The notes: generated from the letters alone by a model not told the origin. Shown: positions 13,801-23,092, numbered from the stretch's first letter. The stretch is 64,000 bases of DNA from Molossus alvarezi (GCA_037176705.1 CM073891.1:46936571-47000570); one strand, 5' to 3'. A program made the numbers and translations.

Positions 13801-16800
13801 AAAGTATAACAGAAAACATATCCATCCATTTGTTTACATGTTGTCTATTGCTGCATTCTTACCATGCTGACAGTTCAGTAATGGAAATAGAGAACATATA
13901 CGGTACTCTTGTTACATCATATACTATAAATTGCAGTAATCCAGTCATAACAGATTGTGAGTATCATGTAATTATTTACTACCATGCTTAAGTATCATGG
14001 CTAAACAAGAAGAGAAACATGAAATTTGAATGCTGTATTTTAAAAGCATGATGGAGTGTCAATTATTTGCTTATTGAATTATGTGGCAAAGCATTGTGTT
14101 TATTACACAAAGTCACTATAGGTGTGATAAAAGAATATGATGTATATCAGAATTATAAGACTGAGAACTTACCACAGTGTTTCCATTTGGCAGAACAATG
14201 GTCAGAAAAAAATATATATATGAAACAATATCCAACAATAACTGATTTTATTCACAAAATAAATCAAAATTAAGCTTCAACCAAAATAAGGTTCTAAGGA
14301 GCTCCTTTGTTAGCCAGCATAGATAAGTATTTACTGATATTGAATCATTTAACCCTTCCACCCAATAAAAGAAAAAATCAATCCTCCCCCCCAAAAGTAT
14401 ATTCTTTAGGAGACCTCTATTACAAAATTATAACCAATTGTTACTATTATTATATTTTTTAAATTTTGTCAATAAAAATTTATAGGAATTTATTTCCTAT
14501 GTTTTTATATAAGTACCACATAAATAATATCCTTGATATTGCCTTTAGCTTTCAAAACCCATATTTATTATCTGGTCCTTAACAAAATCTGTTGACACCT
14601 CCTCTGAGTTTGTTTCCTTCAAATCTGGTTCTACACTCAACCAGATTGGTCTATTTAAAGCACTTATCTGCTTAAAATATTTCAAAGGATTACCACACCC
14701 TTAGGGCAAAGACCAATACCCGTATTACTTTTCAACAATCATTTTGAATCATATTACTTAGTGCTTCCTCCTTTTCAGTCTCAGTAGACTTTCAATTCTT
14801 CTTACCATGTTTTATCCTGACTCAAGGCATTTGTACTTACAGTGCCTTCTTATAAAACACTGTTCCTTCTCTTCTTGCTCATTTACTAAGATAAAAGTTT
14901 GGACCTAACATACTGTCAATTCTTTAGAGAAAGCTTTCTTTATGTCTCTGACATGGTCAACCCCACACACAAACACACACACATTATTTACTTTTATATT
15001 ATGAAAATACCCTTTGAAACTTAAGGGTATGAAAGTCAGTTATTCTTTGTGACATTTTCATAAGTAAAGATTTAACTTATGTATTAAGTTGTCAAAGCCT
15101 TTTTTTGTTTTTCCTCTCCTGCCTCACATTTTTTATAAATCCTCAGAAGAATCTCTATTATTGTTTTTAGTCATTTGCTCTCTAGCTTCTTAATTGTGGA
15201 GTGAGAATTTCACCTGGTAAATATTTTTTTCCAAACAGTACAAAAGAGAGATTATATATTTTCTTATATACATGAATATTTGCACATATTTTTGTATATT
15301 TATAAAAACACACATTATATACATACTAAACAGCACTAGAGTTTCCTACTAGAGAAATATGCCTGGTCTCTTTCATTACAGATAGCTATTAAGTAAATTA
15401 TAAGAAAATGATGTATCATACCTGTGCCAAAAAAAAACTGGGGATCAGCAGTACAGTTTGGAGGTTCCGGAACATCAATGATATTAATGGTCAAAACATG
15501 TCTCAATGACCCTCCAGTATCAACTATCAACAGAAACCTTCTAGGATCAGTTTCATAATTAAAAATTTTAGTAGAAGTGATTATCCCAGAACCTAGTAAA
15601 CAGATAATTCATGGAATATAATTAACATAAATATATAGAAACATAGTTTTTGAGTTAAAAGATTTCAGAATTATGAATTTTTATTTTTTGCTACCACACA
15701 CAAAAAAGATTTAAAATATGAAAATAAATGAAAAACACTAATAGTTGACTTACTTTTTATTGTTACAAGTTAGACTTCTATTTTTAGTACTTTGTATTTT
15801 GCTTTCAAACATTTTCATTGAAAACCATTTCCAAAGATTACAGAGGCCATAAGTGACAAATACCATATTGTGATCACAATACATGTCTATTTTTTATGAA
15901 CAGAGAAAAAAAAAATGTTTGCTTGTATCCAACTTCATTAGTTATGAGTTAACCTAAAATCATAAAGGTTTGCTATTTCCTGAGCTGACACCCAGGAAAA
16001 CTTTATCACAAAGATGTCTTTGTTATCAAAGAAGGCATGTTGCCCCTAAAAAGGTACTTTTATATGCTATTTACTATAAAAGCAGCCAATCCTTACAGGG
16101 CTAGCCTAGGACCTGAGTGTAAAATAGTTAACTGTTTTAAGTGAAAACAAGAAAAGTAAGTATTAGTAAAGGGAAGAATAATACCGACACTAATAAAAAC
16201 AATTTTGTTGTATGTTATCATTGTGGGCAAGATTAATTCCATTAAATTTGGGCATTTCTAAAGATAGTAATCAGCTTCTAATGAAAAATATCTTTTAAAA
16301 TTAATGAAATATTTTGGATATTCTTACACAGCTCAGAGTCACAAAAACTATTGTATTAGAGGGAGCAAAGATTATCCTTAATTCTGGGGAAGTCACTCTT
16401 ATTCATAGGCAACTCTTTTTAAAATACATACTAACCAATCTTAACTAATGGATTTGACCCCAAAAAAGTTTCTTTGTAACAAATAAAATTTCTTTAAATG
16501 TTTGCAACATTTTAGAAAATGATATAGAATGAGTGAGTAGTTGAGCAAAATCATCACAAGAAATAAGAACAACCCAATGTTGAACTTCTTTGAAATTGAA
16601 GTGGAACTTATATATCCTTTCTCAGATAAGACAATAAACAATCGTGAAGTGGTTTTGGATCAAATCTAGAAGGAATATTAATAGGTTCAACCACTGGGTG
16701 GTTATTATGTTTCCTAATAGGTCTCTCCAGTCAGATTAATGGGACTAAAACTTGATTGAGTAATCCTGTGAGTCTCCCTTCACCCCTCTATCCAAGCAAG

Positions 16801-17494
16801 ATATTTTTAGCCCTTATCTTTGGTGTCAAAGATACAAGGGAAGAAGAATCCCAGTATAAGTCTTGACGATGAATTAAACAACATGTGGTTTGATAGAATT
16901 AGTTGGATTCATTGAGAGGCTAGTGGTTGAAAGACAAGGTTTTAGAAGTTAACACAGACTTTCCTTTGGAACAGACATGAACAAACTTTTGGAATTCAGC
17001 CTTAAGAGTGAACCCAAGCAAAACCAGAAAAACCAAGCAGAAAAATAATTAATCCAACCCACAGAATTATGAGAAAAAAAAACCTATGTTGTTTTAAGCA
17101 GCTATATTTTGGAATGGTTTGTTATGAAGCTCCAGAAAACTGATATGGGGGCGGGGGGATGCAGACTTGAAAAATTAGGAGAAGAATTAGAAACACAACC
17201 AGGAATCTTTTAGTGTAGGAACATGCATACAGATACAAAATTAAGACATAAAACAAATGAGTCAGGCATAGTCCTTTTGCTCAAGAGATTCAATCAAGGA
17301 AATAAAATTATTAAAGAGTGATTTAAAAATACACAAGGCCCTGGCTGGTTTGCTCAGTGGTTAGAGCATCAGCCTGTGGTCCAGAGAGACCCGGGTTCGG
17401 TTCCCGCTAAATGCATGTATCTCGGTTGCAGTTTGTCCCCAGCCCTGATTGGTCATGCGGGTGGCAGCCACTCGATGTGTCCCTTTGACATCGA

Positions 17495-17532
<38 letters not shown>

Positions 17533-20500
17533 CCTCCCTCCCTCCCTCCCTCCCATTCTATCTGAACAAAAAATGGAAAAATGTCCTCGGGTGAGGATAA
17601 AAAAAAAAAAATACATAAGGTCATTTTACCTAATGTTGGAAGCAGAATGGAGGCTGAAATTATTTGCCAGAGGGAATTATTTCTGAACTACTGCCTGATA
17701 AATGTGAAGGAGTTGGTCAGGTGAAGAGGAATAGAGGAGAGGCCCACAGAAAGAAGAGATTTTAGATGAGTAGAAGATTTGAAATGCAATTGGAGAAAAT
17801 TTAAAATAGCCAAGTTCGCAAATAAAAAGGAGATCTAACTAGAGAAATTTTGAAGGATTACCAGAAAGTCAATTGGGCCAAGTGAAATTCAGTGTTAATA
17901 TACTAGTTTATGTGATTTTCTCTAACAAAACTCATCAGCCCAGGTATAACAGGAAACATCAACTATTGGGTTTATTTCATTTTCAAGTTTATCTAGGTAA
18001 AACTCATAGAACAAAAAAATAAGTTATCTGAGGATATTGTCAAGGAAGGGTTGAAAAATGGATCATAGTACTGGATTGGGAAGTAAAGAGAAGAGATGAA
18101 TGATGGATTTGTGGCCTTCATGATATCAACAAAACAACATAGTAGGGAAAACTGAATGAAAAGCTGAAAAAAAGCATAAGAATGAGATGTCTGAGATTAA
18201 TAGTACAGAAGAGAAATTGTTCTAGGTGCTGATGAGGTTCTGGCTGCGGCCAAGTGAGTATGTGAATAGAAGTAGATTTTAAAGTCTCAGGGATTTAGGG
18301 ACAGGGATTTACACTGGGTAAATTAGAGAGATGGAACATGGGCCATAATATGAACACTGAAGTAACCTAAGAGATGGTGACAGGACTGAAATAGGAGCAA
18401 ACACTGTGAATGATGTATTCAAGTCCCCGGGGCTGAAGAGGGAGTGATTCGTATGTTTTGTAAGGAGACAAATATCTTCAAAATGAGCAAAGGAGTGTCT
18501 AAATAGGATCAGAATAATGGTCAGGAATCAGTGTGGGGAGTCAGAAGAATGCTGACTTCCCGCTTCCTGATCGAGATATGAGATGTGTGGGTGAATGAGT
18601 AACATCAGTTTGAGGCATGCTGTGGTTGTTCCATACAACATCACATTTTAGTTAAAGCAAGAGGTAGAGAAATGTCTCAAAAGAGGTTGAGATTTTCTTG
18701 TTTATTTATGTATGCATTTGCCACATAATGGGAATTTTATAGACCATAATTGACAGATATGATAATGCAAGAAGAATGTGAGATTAGGTTGTGGGACAGG
18801 AAGCTTGGAATAGTATAGGGATGAGAATAGAGAAGAGAACAAATACATATTTGCAGTAGCTTTCATCTTAGGCAATTACCAAGGATAACAAGTATATGAG
18901 AAATAGGGAGTTTAAGTGGGCACATATTCTTCATATAATTAGATGCAGATATTTTCACATTATTAAGAAAGTGATATGCAAAGAGAATGGGGGATTCTTC
19001 TGGGATTCAGGCCAAGGTCTGTGGTATCATTCCCGTCAGAGGTCAAATGTGGGGGTAGGGGGGTGCCTTTGGTCCAAATGGCAGCAATGAAAGAGCCTGG
19101 GGAGGTGGACATTATTGCTGTTTGACCACAACAAATCAGAAATTCTCCCACCAAAGGAAGTCTTGCAGCGTCTTGACAGTTTGTGTGAGGAAATAAAGGG
19201 TCTAGGGTTGTTCAGATATTTGGAATTTAGAGGTTTAGGGTACAGTCCTAGTCATTGAGAGGAAGGGCAGCAGGTAAGTGTTAAGAGAGCTTAGACTTGA
19301 CTCTGAAGAAAGAGGGTGGGCTTGTTCTCAGGGTGGGAGACTGTGCTAAACCACAAGTCAAGTGTTTAAGTGAATCAAAACTGGGCAGCACGTGACAAAA
19401 AATTCTTGTTTGCAAAACCATTGTTTTAATTTATATAAATTCTTTCAGATAATATTTTAACATTTCCTAAACACAGCACAGAAGAAAATAATGCATAGTA
19501 TGATGGCTATCTGAAATGTAGACAAAGGTTATGCTATCTTAGGTCTTAGTTTAGAATGAACATCTAGCTAATTATATACACTAATAGAAATCATAACCTG
19601 AGTAGGAAGCGGCCTGGTAATATAGTAAGTGGACTCTGTTTCAGAGGAATTCAGGAACATATCTGTACTTGTAACGAGTCCTGGTTGGATTTTTTTATTG
19701 TAAACAAAAGGTTTTTGGATTTGGGTTTTAACTGAGATATGCTGTTGCACATTTTCTTTGAACCTACTGAGGACCTGCTGTGTAAACCACCTGGTTAGGC
19801 ACAGGGTGCTATGGGGAACTCAAAGCACAACACACGTTCCCTGTCTGCACTGACTAATGTATTCTTCCTCTGCACAAACATTTTAATCCCTTTAGCCAGT
19901 GTCACTAATTTCCTACTTCAGTTTATTGACCATTTCAGTCAAACTGTTTTTCATGTTCACATAAGCTATATTTTTCATTTAAAAGTTTGTTGCATTATAA
20001 TTATTTTTTGTATTTAGTGTAAAAATATGTATTCTGCCCTGACCAGTTTGGCTCAGTGGTTGGAAAATTGGCCTGCGGACCAGAGAGTCCCAGGTTCAGT
20101 TCCCGCTAGGCCCTAGCAGCTAGGGGCACGTACCAAAAAAAAAAAAAAAAAAGGAAAAAATATGTATTCTGAATCATCTTTCCTATTATTTAAAAATATT
20201 TATTTTTCTGAAAAAAAAAATGGGATGACTTTCACGCCAAATTCTTTTCAAGAAACATTTGCAGCAACGTTGGAATATCAGTAATGTAGACCAGGGTAGT
20301 AATGGGAAGCTCCTTTAGAAATTGTGTTTATATAACTATCTGCAACAAGTTTTAACCCAAAAATACAATACAACAGTTAGGTTTATTTAGATAATTTTTT
20401 AAAGTCTGAATCTTAGAATTAATAAATATAAAATAAAAATTAAAATGTTAAAATGTACTTACTTGCATCGATGATAAAGTCCTTTGTTTTATTCAGAAAA

Positions 20501-21664
20501 TGATAGGCATCTGCCTTTCCAGCTACGTCCTTATCATAAGCTCGACTTAGTTGAGTACCAGGAAGCATGTTTTCAGGCAAATTTATTGGGTTAATTAATA
20601 TCTGAATTTCTGCTGCAGTGTATGAAAATACTGAAGAGATAAGACAGACAGACTTTCAAGTAAAATCAAGTTAAAATATAAAATTGAACAGCTTTATCAA
20701 TACTTATTACATATATCTGTCCTTATAAATTACATTTATAAGTAAAATTGTGATTTTGAAAAAAACTTTAATCTAAAACTAAGTCAATATTTTTAATTCA
20801 TATTTCAATATTTTTTTGTCTGTTGTACAGAACAAATTTGAAAAAGAGACCAAATTGAGATCTCAGATTTCCTACATCTTTATTTCATTCCTTCGTAAAC
20901 AAGTACTATGCAGAATGGTTATTTCAGTTAAAAGTCCGTTTCATTAACTTCTTACTTTATTTTATTGATCATTTTAGTCAAATTGTTTCACATGTTCACA
21001 TAAGTTATACTTTTCATGTACAAATGTGTGTATTATAATTTAAAATGCTAGCTGAAAGAAATCAGTGAAACATCCTTTCTGCATTTATTTACTTACTTTC
21101 ATTGCTTTTCTTTTTATTAGAAAGAAAAGAAGCTCTGGTTTTGGTTAAGTTGTGACTCATTGTAAATTGCATTATGCTGTCCCTCTAAAGCAAAAAAGCA
21201 GAAATAGGCATATCCTGTAACTCACTCCCAGAGTATGTAGTTTGACTGAAAGGAAGTATAAATAATATTAAAAAGCCCAATATTTAAAAGTAGCCCTATA
21301 TTAGTAAATAATATTTCATATGACATTTTGTTATATAATGAAGATTTTTATATAGCAAATTACTCTAAGAAGACATTAAAGAAAAAAATACCCAAAGTAA
21401 AATGCTATTTGAAATAATCCAAGATTAAGTAATGAGTTTTTATTCTGTATTTAAACACGCGCGCGCTCACACATGAAGAGACTGAGTGAGAATAAGAGAA
21501 TAATATTCAATGAGCTAAACACATTTCAGCAGGAATTCAAATTCCTTAATTATCAGTAAACTTGTTTCTTCAAAGCAAATAAAACATCGAAAGTTAAACA
21601 AACCTGTGCATATTAATAAAATCTTGAAGATGCTCATATCTACACCAGCTCTCCTAATGCCCAT
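1636..21664 (-). CDS. Cadherin-related transmembrane protein gene, 5' half (8 coding exons, 3' end outside window)
   Basis: Eight exons on the minus strand join in phase: 21604-21637 (possibly from 21664), 20463-20630, 15422-15592, 9841-9935, 7637-7759, 5682-5785, 3248-3393, 1636-1818. Every junction is GT-AG and every phase matches, giving 341 uninterrupted codons. The product has a signal peptide, three extracellular cadherin (EC) repeats and the start of a fourth. Calcium-ligand motifs are visible: PEN and AYDKD in EC1, TDED, LDFD and INDEKP in EC2, TEE, TDQDED and ARDNG in EC3. NxS/T sites occur at NKT, NCT, NDT, NVT and two NNT. Known of the family: such proteins mediate calcium-dependent adhesion at the plasma membrane, with the membrane segment near the C-terminus, here off-window. 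A Cys after the EC linker pairs in position with a second Cys about 20 residues on, as I recall for CDHR3 and CDHR4. It is neither of those from memory; an unnamed CDHR paralogue is my inference. Confidence 0.88.
1819..3247. other. Intron 7, with an unresolved GC-richer block at about 2280-2810
   Basis: Mostly AT-rich. The block at 2280-2810 has higher GC and 102-codon and 64-codon open frames, but no motif I recognise. It looks like an old interspersed repeat of unknown family. Confidence 0.4.
3248..3393 (-). CDS. Cadherin-related gene exon 7: EC3 first half
   Basis: Acceptor with a T-run ending in TTTTTTTAG and donor GTAAGT, 146 bp, 48 full codons plus split codons. Encodes PFPLNTINVTEEKPVGEI (x-E-x motif with NVT sequon), VKATDQDED (DxDxD calcium motif), and ends at FGLDP, which continues as FTGILIL in exon 8. 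Confidence 0.88.
3394..4849. other. Intron 6, left part: no gene; old repeat-like stretch at about 3960-4140
   Basis: The stretch around 3960-4140 (summary-type text with GATAAAAATAACTCT and runs of AG-rich sequence) resembles degraded mammalian-wide interspersed repeats, but I cannot assign a family. Confidence 0.3.
4850..5094 (+). repeat. VES-type SINE (long tail form) with target-site duplication
   Basis: tRNA-like head beginning GCCCTGGCCAGTTTGGCTCAG, linker, pyrimidine tract, terminal TCCTCGGGTGAGGATT and A-tail. Flanked by TATACCTCAGTATGGG and TATATCTGAGTATGGG, an imperfect duplication, so this is a separate L1-mediated insertion into intron 6. Confidence 0.93.
5366..5584 (-). repeat. 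VES-type SINE (short-tail form), antisense
   Basis: Reverse complement of the head (GCCCGGCCAATGTGGCTCAG) with the tail ATCAATAAAG-like. Flanked by AAAATATTTTCTTT on both sides (5351 and 5585), a clean target-site duplication. Confidence 0.92.
5682..5785 (-). CDS. Cadherin-related gene exon 6: EC2 end and EC2-EC3 linker
   Basis: Acceptor ATTCTTTTCTAG and donor GTAAGC, 104 bp, phase 0 in, phase 2 out. Encodes VFQLVLRATDATG (A-x-D motif), a Cys in FCQG, and the linker IRNINDEKPQFE, close to the canonical xDxNDNxPxF. From memory, CDHR4 has a similar VFQL...CQG arrangement, which supports the family placement. Confidence 0.88.
5786..7636. other. Intron 5, no gene; (AAAAC)n at 6277-6301
   Basis: AT-rich intron. 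A 96-codon minus-strand frame at 6351-6641 has no domain-like features and no splice signals that would join it to the gene. The (AAAAC)n tract is a simple repeat. Confidence 0.4.
7637..7759 (-). CDS. Cadherin-related gene exon 5: EC2 middle
   Basis: Acceptor AATTTTCTAG and donor GTAATT, 123 bp (41 codons), phase 0 on both sides. Encodes YSIET, the core FGVDSVSGIVSL and LDFDAGYK, which is the LDxE-like motif, plus an NDT sequon. The donor is non-consensus at +5/+6, so splicing strength here may be modest. Confidence 0.87.
8048..8264 (+). repeat. VES-type SINE (short-tail form)
   Basis: Diverged head GCCCAGCCATTGTGGCTTAG, GGCATGCAGGAGGCAGCC core, TCTCTC tract, ATCAATAAAAAC tail. Imperfect duplication ACACTTAATTCTG / ATACTTAATCCTG on the two sides. 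Confidence 0.88.
8461..8664 (-). repeat. VES-type SINE, antisense, diverged
   Basis: Reverse complement carries AGCCCTGGCAGGGTGGCTCAA head and GAGAGAAACATCAATGTGAG body. Older-looking than its neighbours. Confidence 0.88.
9118..9256 (+). repeat. MIR SINE fragment
   Basis: Sense MIR core: TGACTTCCCCAGGACCACA, CTAGTTAGTGG and the tail toward GTGCTCTATTAC match the MIR consensus layout I know. Ancient mammalian-wide element in intron 4. Confidence 0.8.
9841..9935 (-). CDS. Cadherin-related gene exon 4: EC2 N-terminal strands
   Basis: Acceptor TTTTACTTCACAG and donor GTAAAT, 95 bp, phase 1 in, phase 0 out. Encodes ILEIAEDCP, with the second Cys of the putative EC2 pair, and the calcium motif VTATDEDSSNGD. 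Without the exon the frame of exon 3 into exon 5 would break, so it is constitutive if the gene is functional. Confidence 0.87.
9936..10980. other. Intron 3, left part: no gene; poly(A) run at 10621-10640
   Basis: AT-rich sequence with a 20-base A run. No recognisable element. Confidence 0.4.
10985..13320 (+). repeat. Degraded LINE2 (L2), reverse-transcriptase region, interrupted
   Basis: Blocks at about 11340-11440 and 13020-13260 follow the L2 ORF2 text in sense (for example GTCATCAAAGGCCTCCTCC and TCTCATCCAAATCCATGG), including the region that in L2 encodes the YADDSQ-type RT motif; here it is eroded. The stretch 11550-12650 between them is unassigned and may be a later insertion. No usable open frame remains. 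Confidence 0.6.
13330..13545. repeat. C-rich interspersed-repeat-like block
   Basis: A pyrimidine-rich stretch with TCTCCCCCCACTGGCCC and GTCTGTGTCCATGGGTCA sits inside the L2 region. It looks like an inserted repeat; family unknown to me. Confidence 0.35.
13630..13965 (+). repeat. hAT-like non-autonomous DNA transposon fossil
   Basis: Text such as TTCAAACTATCAACCATGAG, CTACTGCCTGTTTCTATAAG and TTTACATGTTGTCTATTGCTGC matches the layout of a common mammalian hAT-type fossil (ends of the GGTCGGCAAACT kind). Degraded; terminal repeats not clear. Confidence 0.45.
14570..14965 (+). repeat. L2 3' region fragment
   Basis: Sense L2-like pyrimidine-rich text: GGATTACCACACCCTTAGGG, CTCAAGGCATTTGTACTTAC, CTGTTCCTTCTCTTCTTGC, followed by the disease of the tail. 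Ancient and degraded. Confidence 0.6.
15422..15592 (-). CDS. Cadherin-related gene exon 3: EC1 second half and EC1-EC2 linker
   Basis: Acceptor TGTTTACTAG and donor GTATGA, 171 bp. NYETD takes the place of the LDYE motif; LLIVDTGGS is a degenerate A-x-D strand; INIIDVPEPPNC forms the linker, a DVPEPP variant of DxNDNxP. The exon then enters EC2 with a Cys in an NCT sequon. The weak Asp content suggests that calcium binding at the EC1-EC2 junction is incomplete (inference). Confidence 0.87.
15593..17325. other. Intron 2, right of exon 3: no gene; old medium-reiteration repeat at about 16690-17150
   Basis: The stretch ending ATCCAACCCACAGAATTATG ... TTGTTATGAAGCTCCAG matches a mammalian medium-reiteration element that I recognise by pattern but cannot name. 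Confidence 0.4.
17338..17608 (+). repeat. VES-type SINE (long tail form) with (TC)n(TCCC)n expansion
   Basis: Full head, core and TCCTCGGGTGAGGAT tail. The pyrimidine tract at 17500-17555 is expanded as (TC)n then (CTCC)n. Flanks AAATACACAAGG and AAATACATAAGG are the duplication. Confidence 0.94.
17620..20020. other. Intron 2, middle: AG-rich unresolved sequence
   Basis: About 17640-19370 is purine-rich with AGAGATGGTGACAGGACTG-like text, likely an ancient repeat of uncertain family. At 19745-19860 there is another short mammalian-repeat-like stretch. No exon signals compatible with the gene frame found. Confidence 0.35.
20036..20152 (+). repeat. Head-only VES-like SINE ending in poly(A)
   Basis: Only the tRNA-like head is present (A box TGGCTCAGTGG, B box GGTTCAGTTCC), ending at GGGGCACGTACC directly followed by an 18-base A run. 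Duplication AAAATATGTATTCT lies on both sides, so it is a complete insertion, not a truncated remnant. Contains a small internal duplication of CTAGG...CTAGGGG. Confidence 0.85.
20463..20630 (-). CDS. Cadherin-related gene exon 2: EC1 first half
   Basis: Acceptor TATCTCTTCAG and donor GTAAGT, 168 bp, phase 1 in and out. Encodes the end of the signal peptide and the EC1 N-terminal strands: the x-E-x base motif NLPEN, the DxD-type motif AYDKD, an NKT sequon, and the strand DFIIDA that continues as SSGIITS across the junction into exon 3, which is the usual F-x-I-D-x-x-x-G-x-I core of a cadherin repeat. Confidence 0.85.
20631..21603. other. Intron 1, no retained exon; GC dinucleotide run near 21459
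   Basis: Contains a cryptic exon-like segment (21097-21184) that I reject because it breaks the frame, and a short CACGCGCGCGC run. Otherwise AT-rich. Confidence 0.4.
21604..21637 (-). CDS. Cadherin-related gene exon 1: initiator and signal peptide
   Basis: Reads MSIFKILLICT plus one base, then donor GTTTGT. Joined to exon 2 the N-terminus becomes a short hydrophobic stretch ending SYTAA, followed by EIQILIN, the first strand of EC1. That fits a signal peptide cleaved after TAA, so the mature protein would begin directly at EC1. An in-frame upstream ATG at 21662-21664 in a strong GCCATGG context would add the nine residues MGIRRAGVD. I prefer the inner ATG for a classical signal peptide, but both are open. 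Phase 1 at the donor matches the acceptor of exon 2. Confidence 0.7.
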
Positions 21665-21697
21665 GGCAATGTATACCAACAAATGCATGGCTTTAGC

Positions 21698-21705
21698 TAT
21701 ATATA
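21698..21705 (-). promoter_or_regulatory. TATA-like box upstream of exon 1
   Basis: TATATATA lies 34-61 bases upstream of the two candidate start codons (21664, 21637). A start site 25-30 bases downstream of it would give a very short leader. The region is AT-rich, so this may be chance, and an upstream non-coding exon is equally possible. Confidence 0.22.
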
Positions 21706-21709
21706 CAAG

Positions 21710-22336
21710 TTCAATCTTTATTATAATTAAACCAACAGGTCAATAAATTGTTACTCAACGTTGAACCCAATTGTTTTATTCTGTTTATTGAGAGATTATG
21801 CACATAGGTCATATTTCAGTTTCTGTGTCTGTTTCCAATATTTATCAGGTAAGAAGATTATCAGTAAAGCCAAGATTATTATATAACATCAATTTAAATT
21901 ACAAGTATTTAGAGTTGATGTGTGTGGTATCCTATGGAGAACTTTGGGCAAGCAATCTAGGTGATTTCCTCTTTAATCCTTATTTACCTAACAAAAGGTG
22001 CTGTAATAGGATAAATAGTTATTTTTAACATGAGACTCCATATACATTTGCAAACCCTAAGATGATTCAGTCAACAAATATTTCTGACTGTCACTAACTA
22101 TGCATTCACTACTTTGTTGAAGAGTGAGGAATGTCAGAAGTGAGCAGGAGCCATTCTTAGGTAGTTTGTACCCTAGCAAAGATAATGGATAGATAAAAAC
22201 AAATGCAGAGTATTGCCGGTGATAGGTTTCAGTAAAATCATAGGAAAGTTAAGGAAAGTGAAGAGACACATCCAAAACGAGGAGAGAGAAAGCTTCAAAG
22301 AGTGAGTGGCTTTTATAAAATGAAGCTTGAAGGCAC
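21710..22336. other. Upstream intergenic stretch; ancient repeat-like text at about 22060-22330
   Basis: TCAGTCAACAAATATTTCTGA and the text after it resemble the antisense end of an old LINE/MIR-type element. No promoter element beyond the TATA-like box stands out. Confidence 0.35.
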
Positions 22337-22347
22337 AAAAGTCTTTT

Positions 22348-23092
22348 ATTTTAAACTTTAGATTTTAGATTTATTTAGGGCTGTTTGCTCATGTTTATAG
22401 AATATTTAGTTTAACCTAACAGATGACAAGATAGCCCCTACCTACCCCTCAGTGAGACCCAAGCCTAAACATATTTGCTTTACTTATATAAAAAGAGGAT
22501 AAGATTAAACGTGGAAGCCTTTAGTTTGTGGCAGTGAACGGTGATCTACACAGGGCATCCTTCAAAAGCTACAATGAAAGATTCACTAGCTTTTCAGCAA
22601 CACAAGTCTGATTGAGGTCTTCTGGCCCATTTGCTTGACATTTGTGTTTTATGCCTTGAAATTTATTTTTTATTGCATCCTTGGGGCTCCCATAGATCAT
22701 TTTTCTTTTCAGAGGCGCTAGCTCTGTCTACAAAAATAACATCAGCTTCTCTTTTCTGGATTCCTTGGTTTCAAAGCTTGCATCATTCAAAGCAGAGCAA
22801 GAATCTTTCTCAGAAACGTTTCCGTCAAAATGCCTGAAAGGATCAGTTATACCAACATCTCCAACTAACCAAGATCTCTTTGCTTTCTTCTACAATGATG
22901 CACTTTTTGTCTACTGAGGAAAAAAGTGACAGCCTTCTTTCTTTCTTGATTTCTTTTGGTATGGAAGATTTCCTAACCTTCATGTCATAAAAATTATGAC
23001 ATACTTCATCAGCAACTTGCATTCCTGAGACTATCTTTACACGGTGGTAGCAAGAATCTGGGGGAGGGAGTTGGCAGGGGCTGAGTCTCCTC
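22348..23092 (-). pseudogene. DSTN: Processed pseudogene of destrin (actin-depolymerising factor)
   Basis: Minus-strand translation follows destrin, a small ADF/cofilin-family protein that severs and depolymerises actin filaments: [62 protein letters not shown], and the terminal GCPV with stop at 22546-22548. The copy has no introns. It is dead: the start codon region (23032-23034) reads ATA for ATG, there is an insertion/deletion near the GDVGVT region that shifts the frame, and in-frame stops follow. The 3'UTR with AATAAA (22370-22375) is retained, and the insert is bounded by AAAAGTCTTTT at 22337-22347 and 23093-23103, the target-site duplication of L1-mediated retrotransposition. It lies about 0.7 kb upstream of the cadherin-related gene, in the same orientation. 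Confidence 0.93.

Noticed and set aside
17338..17420. tRNA-like A and B box sequences at SINE heads
   Set aside because: They are SINE promoters with diverged, non-cloverleaf bodies, not functional tRNA genes.
21097..21184. Exon-like segment on the minus strand with acceptor TTTTGCTTTAG and donor GTAAGTAA, open in one frame (RDSIMQFTMSHN...)
   Set aside because: Its 88-bp length and phase do not fit between exons 1 and 2: spliced after exon 1 it hits a stop. Exon 1 joined directly to exon 2 gives a proper signal peptide.
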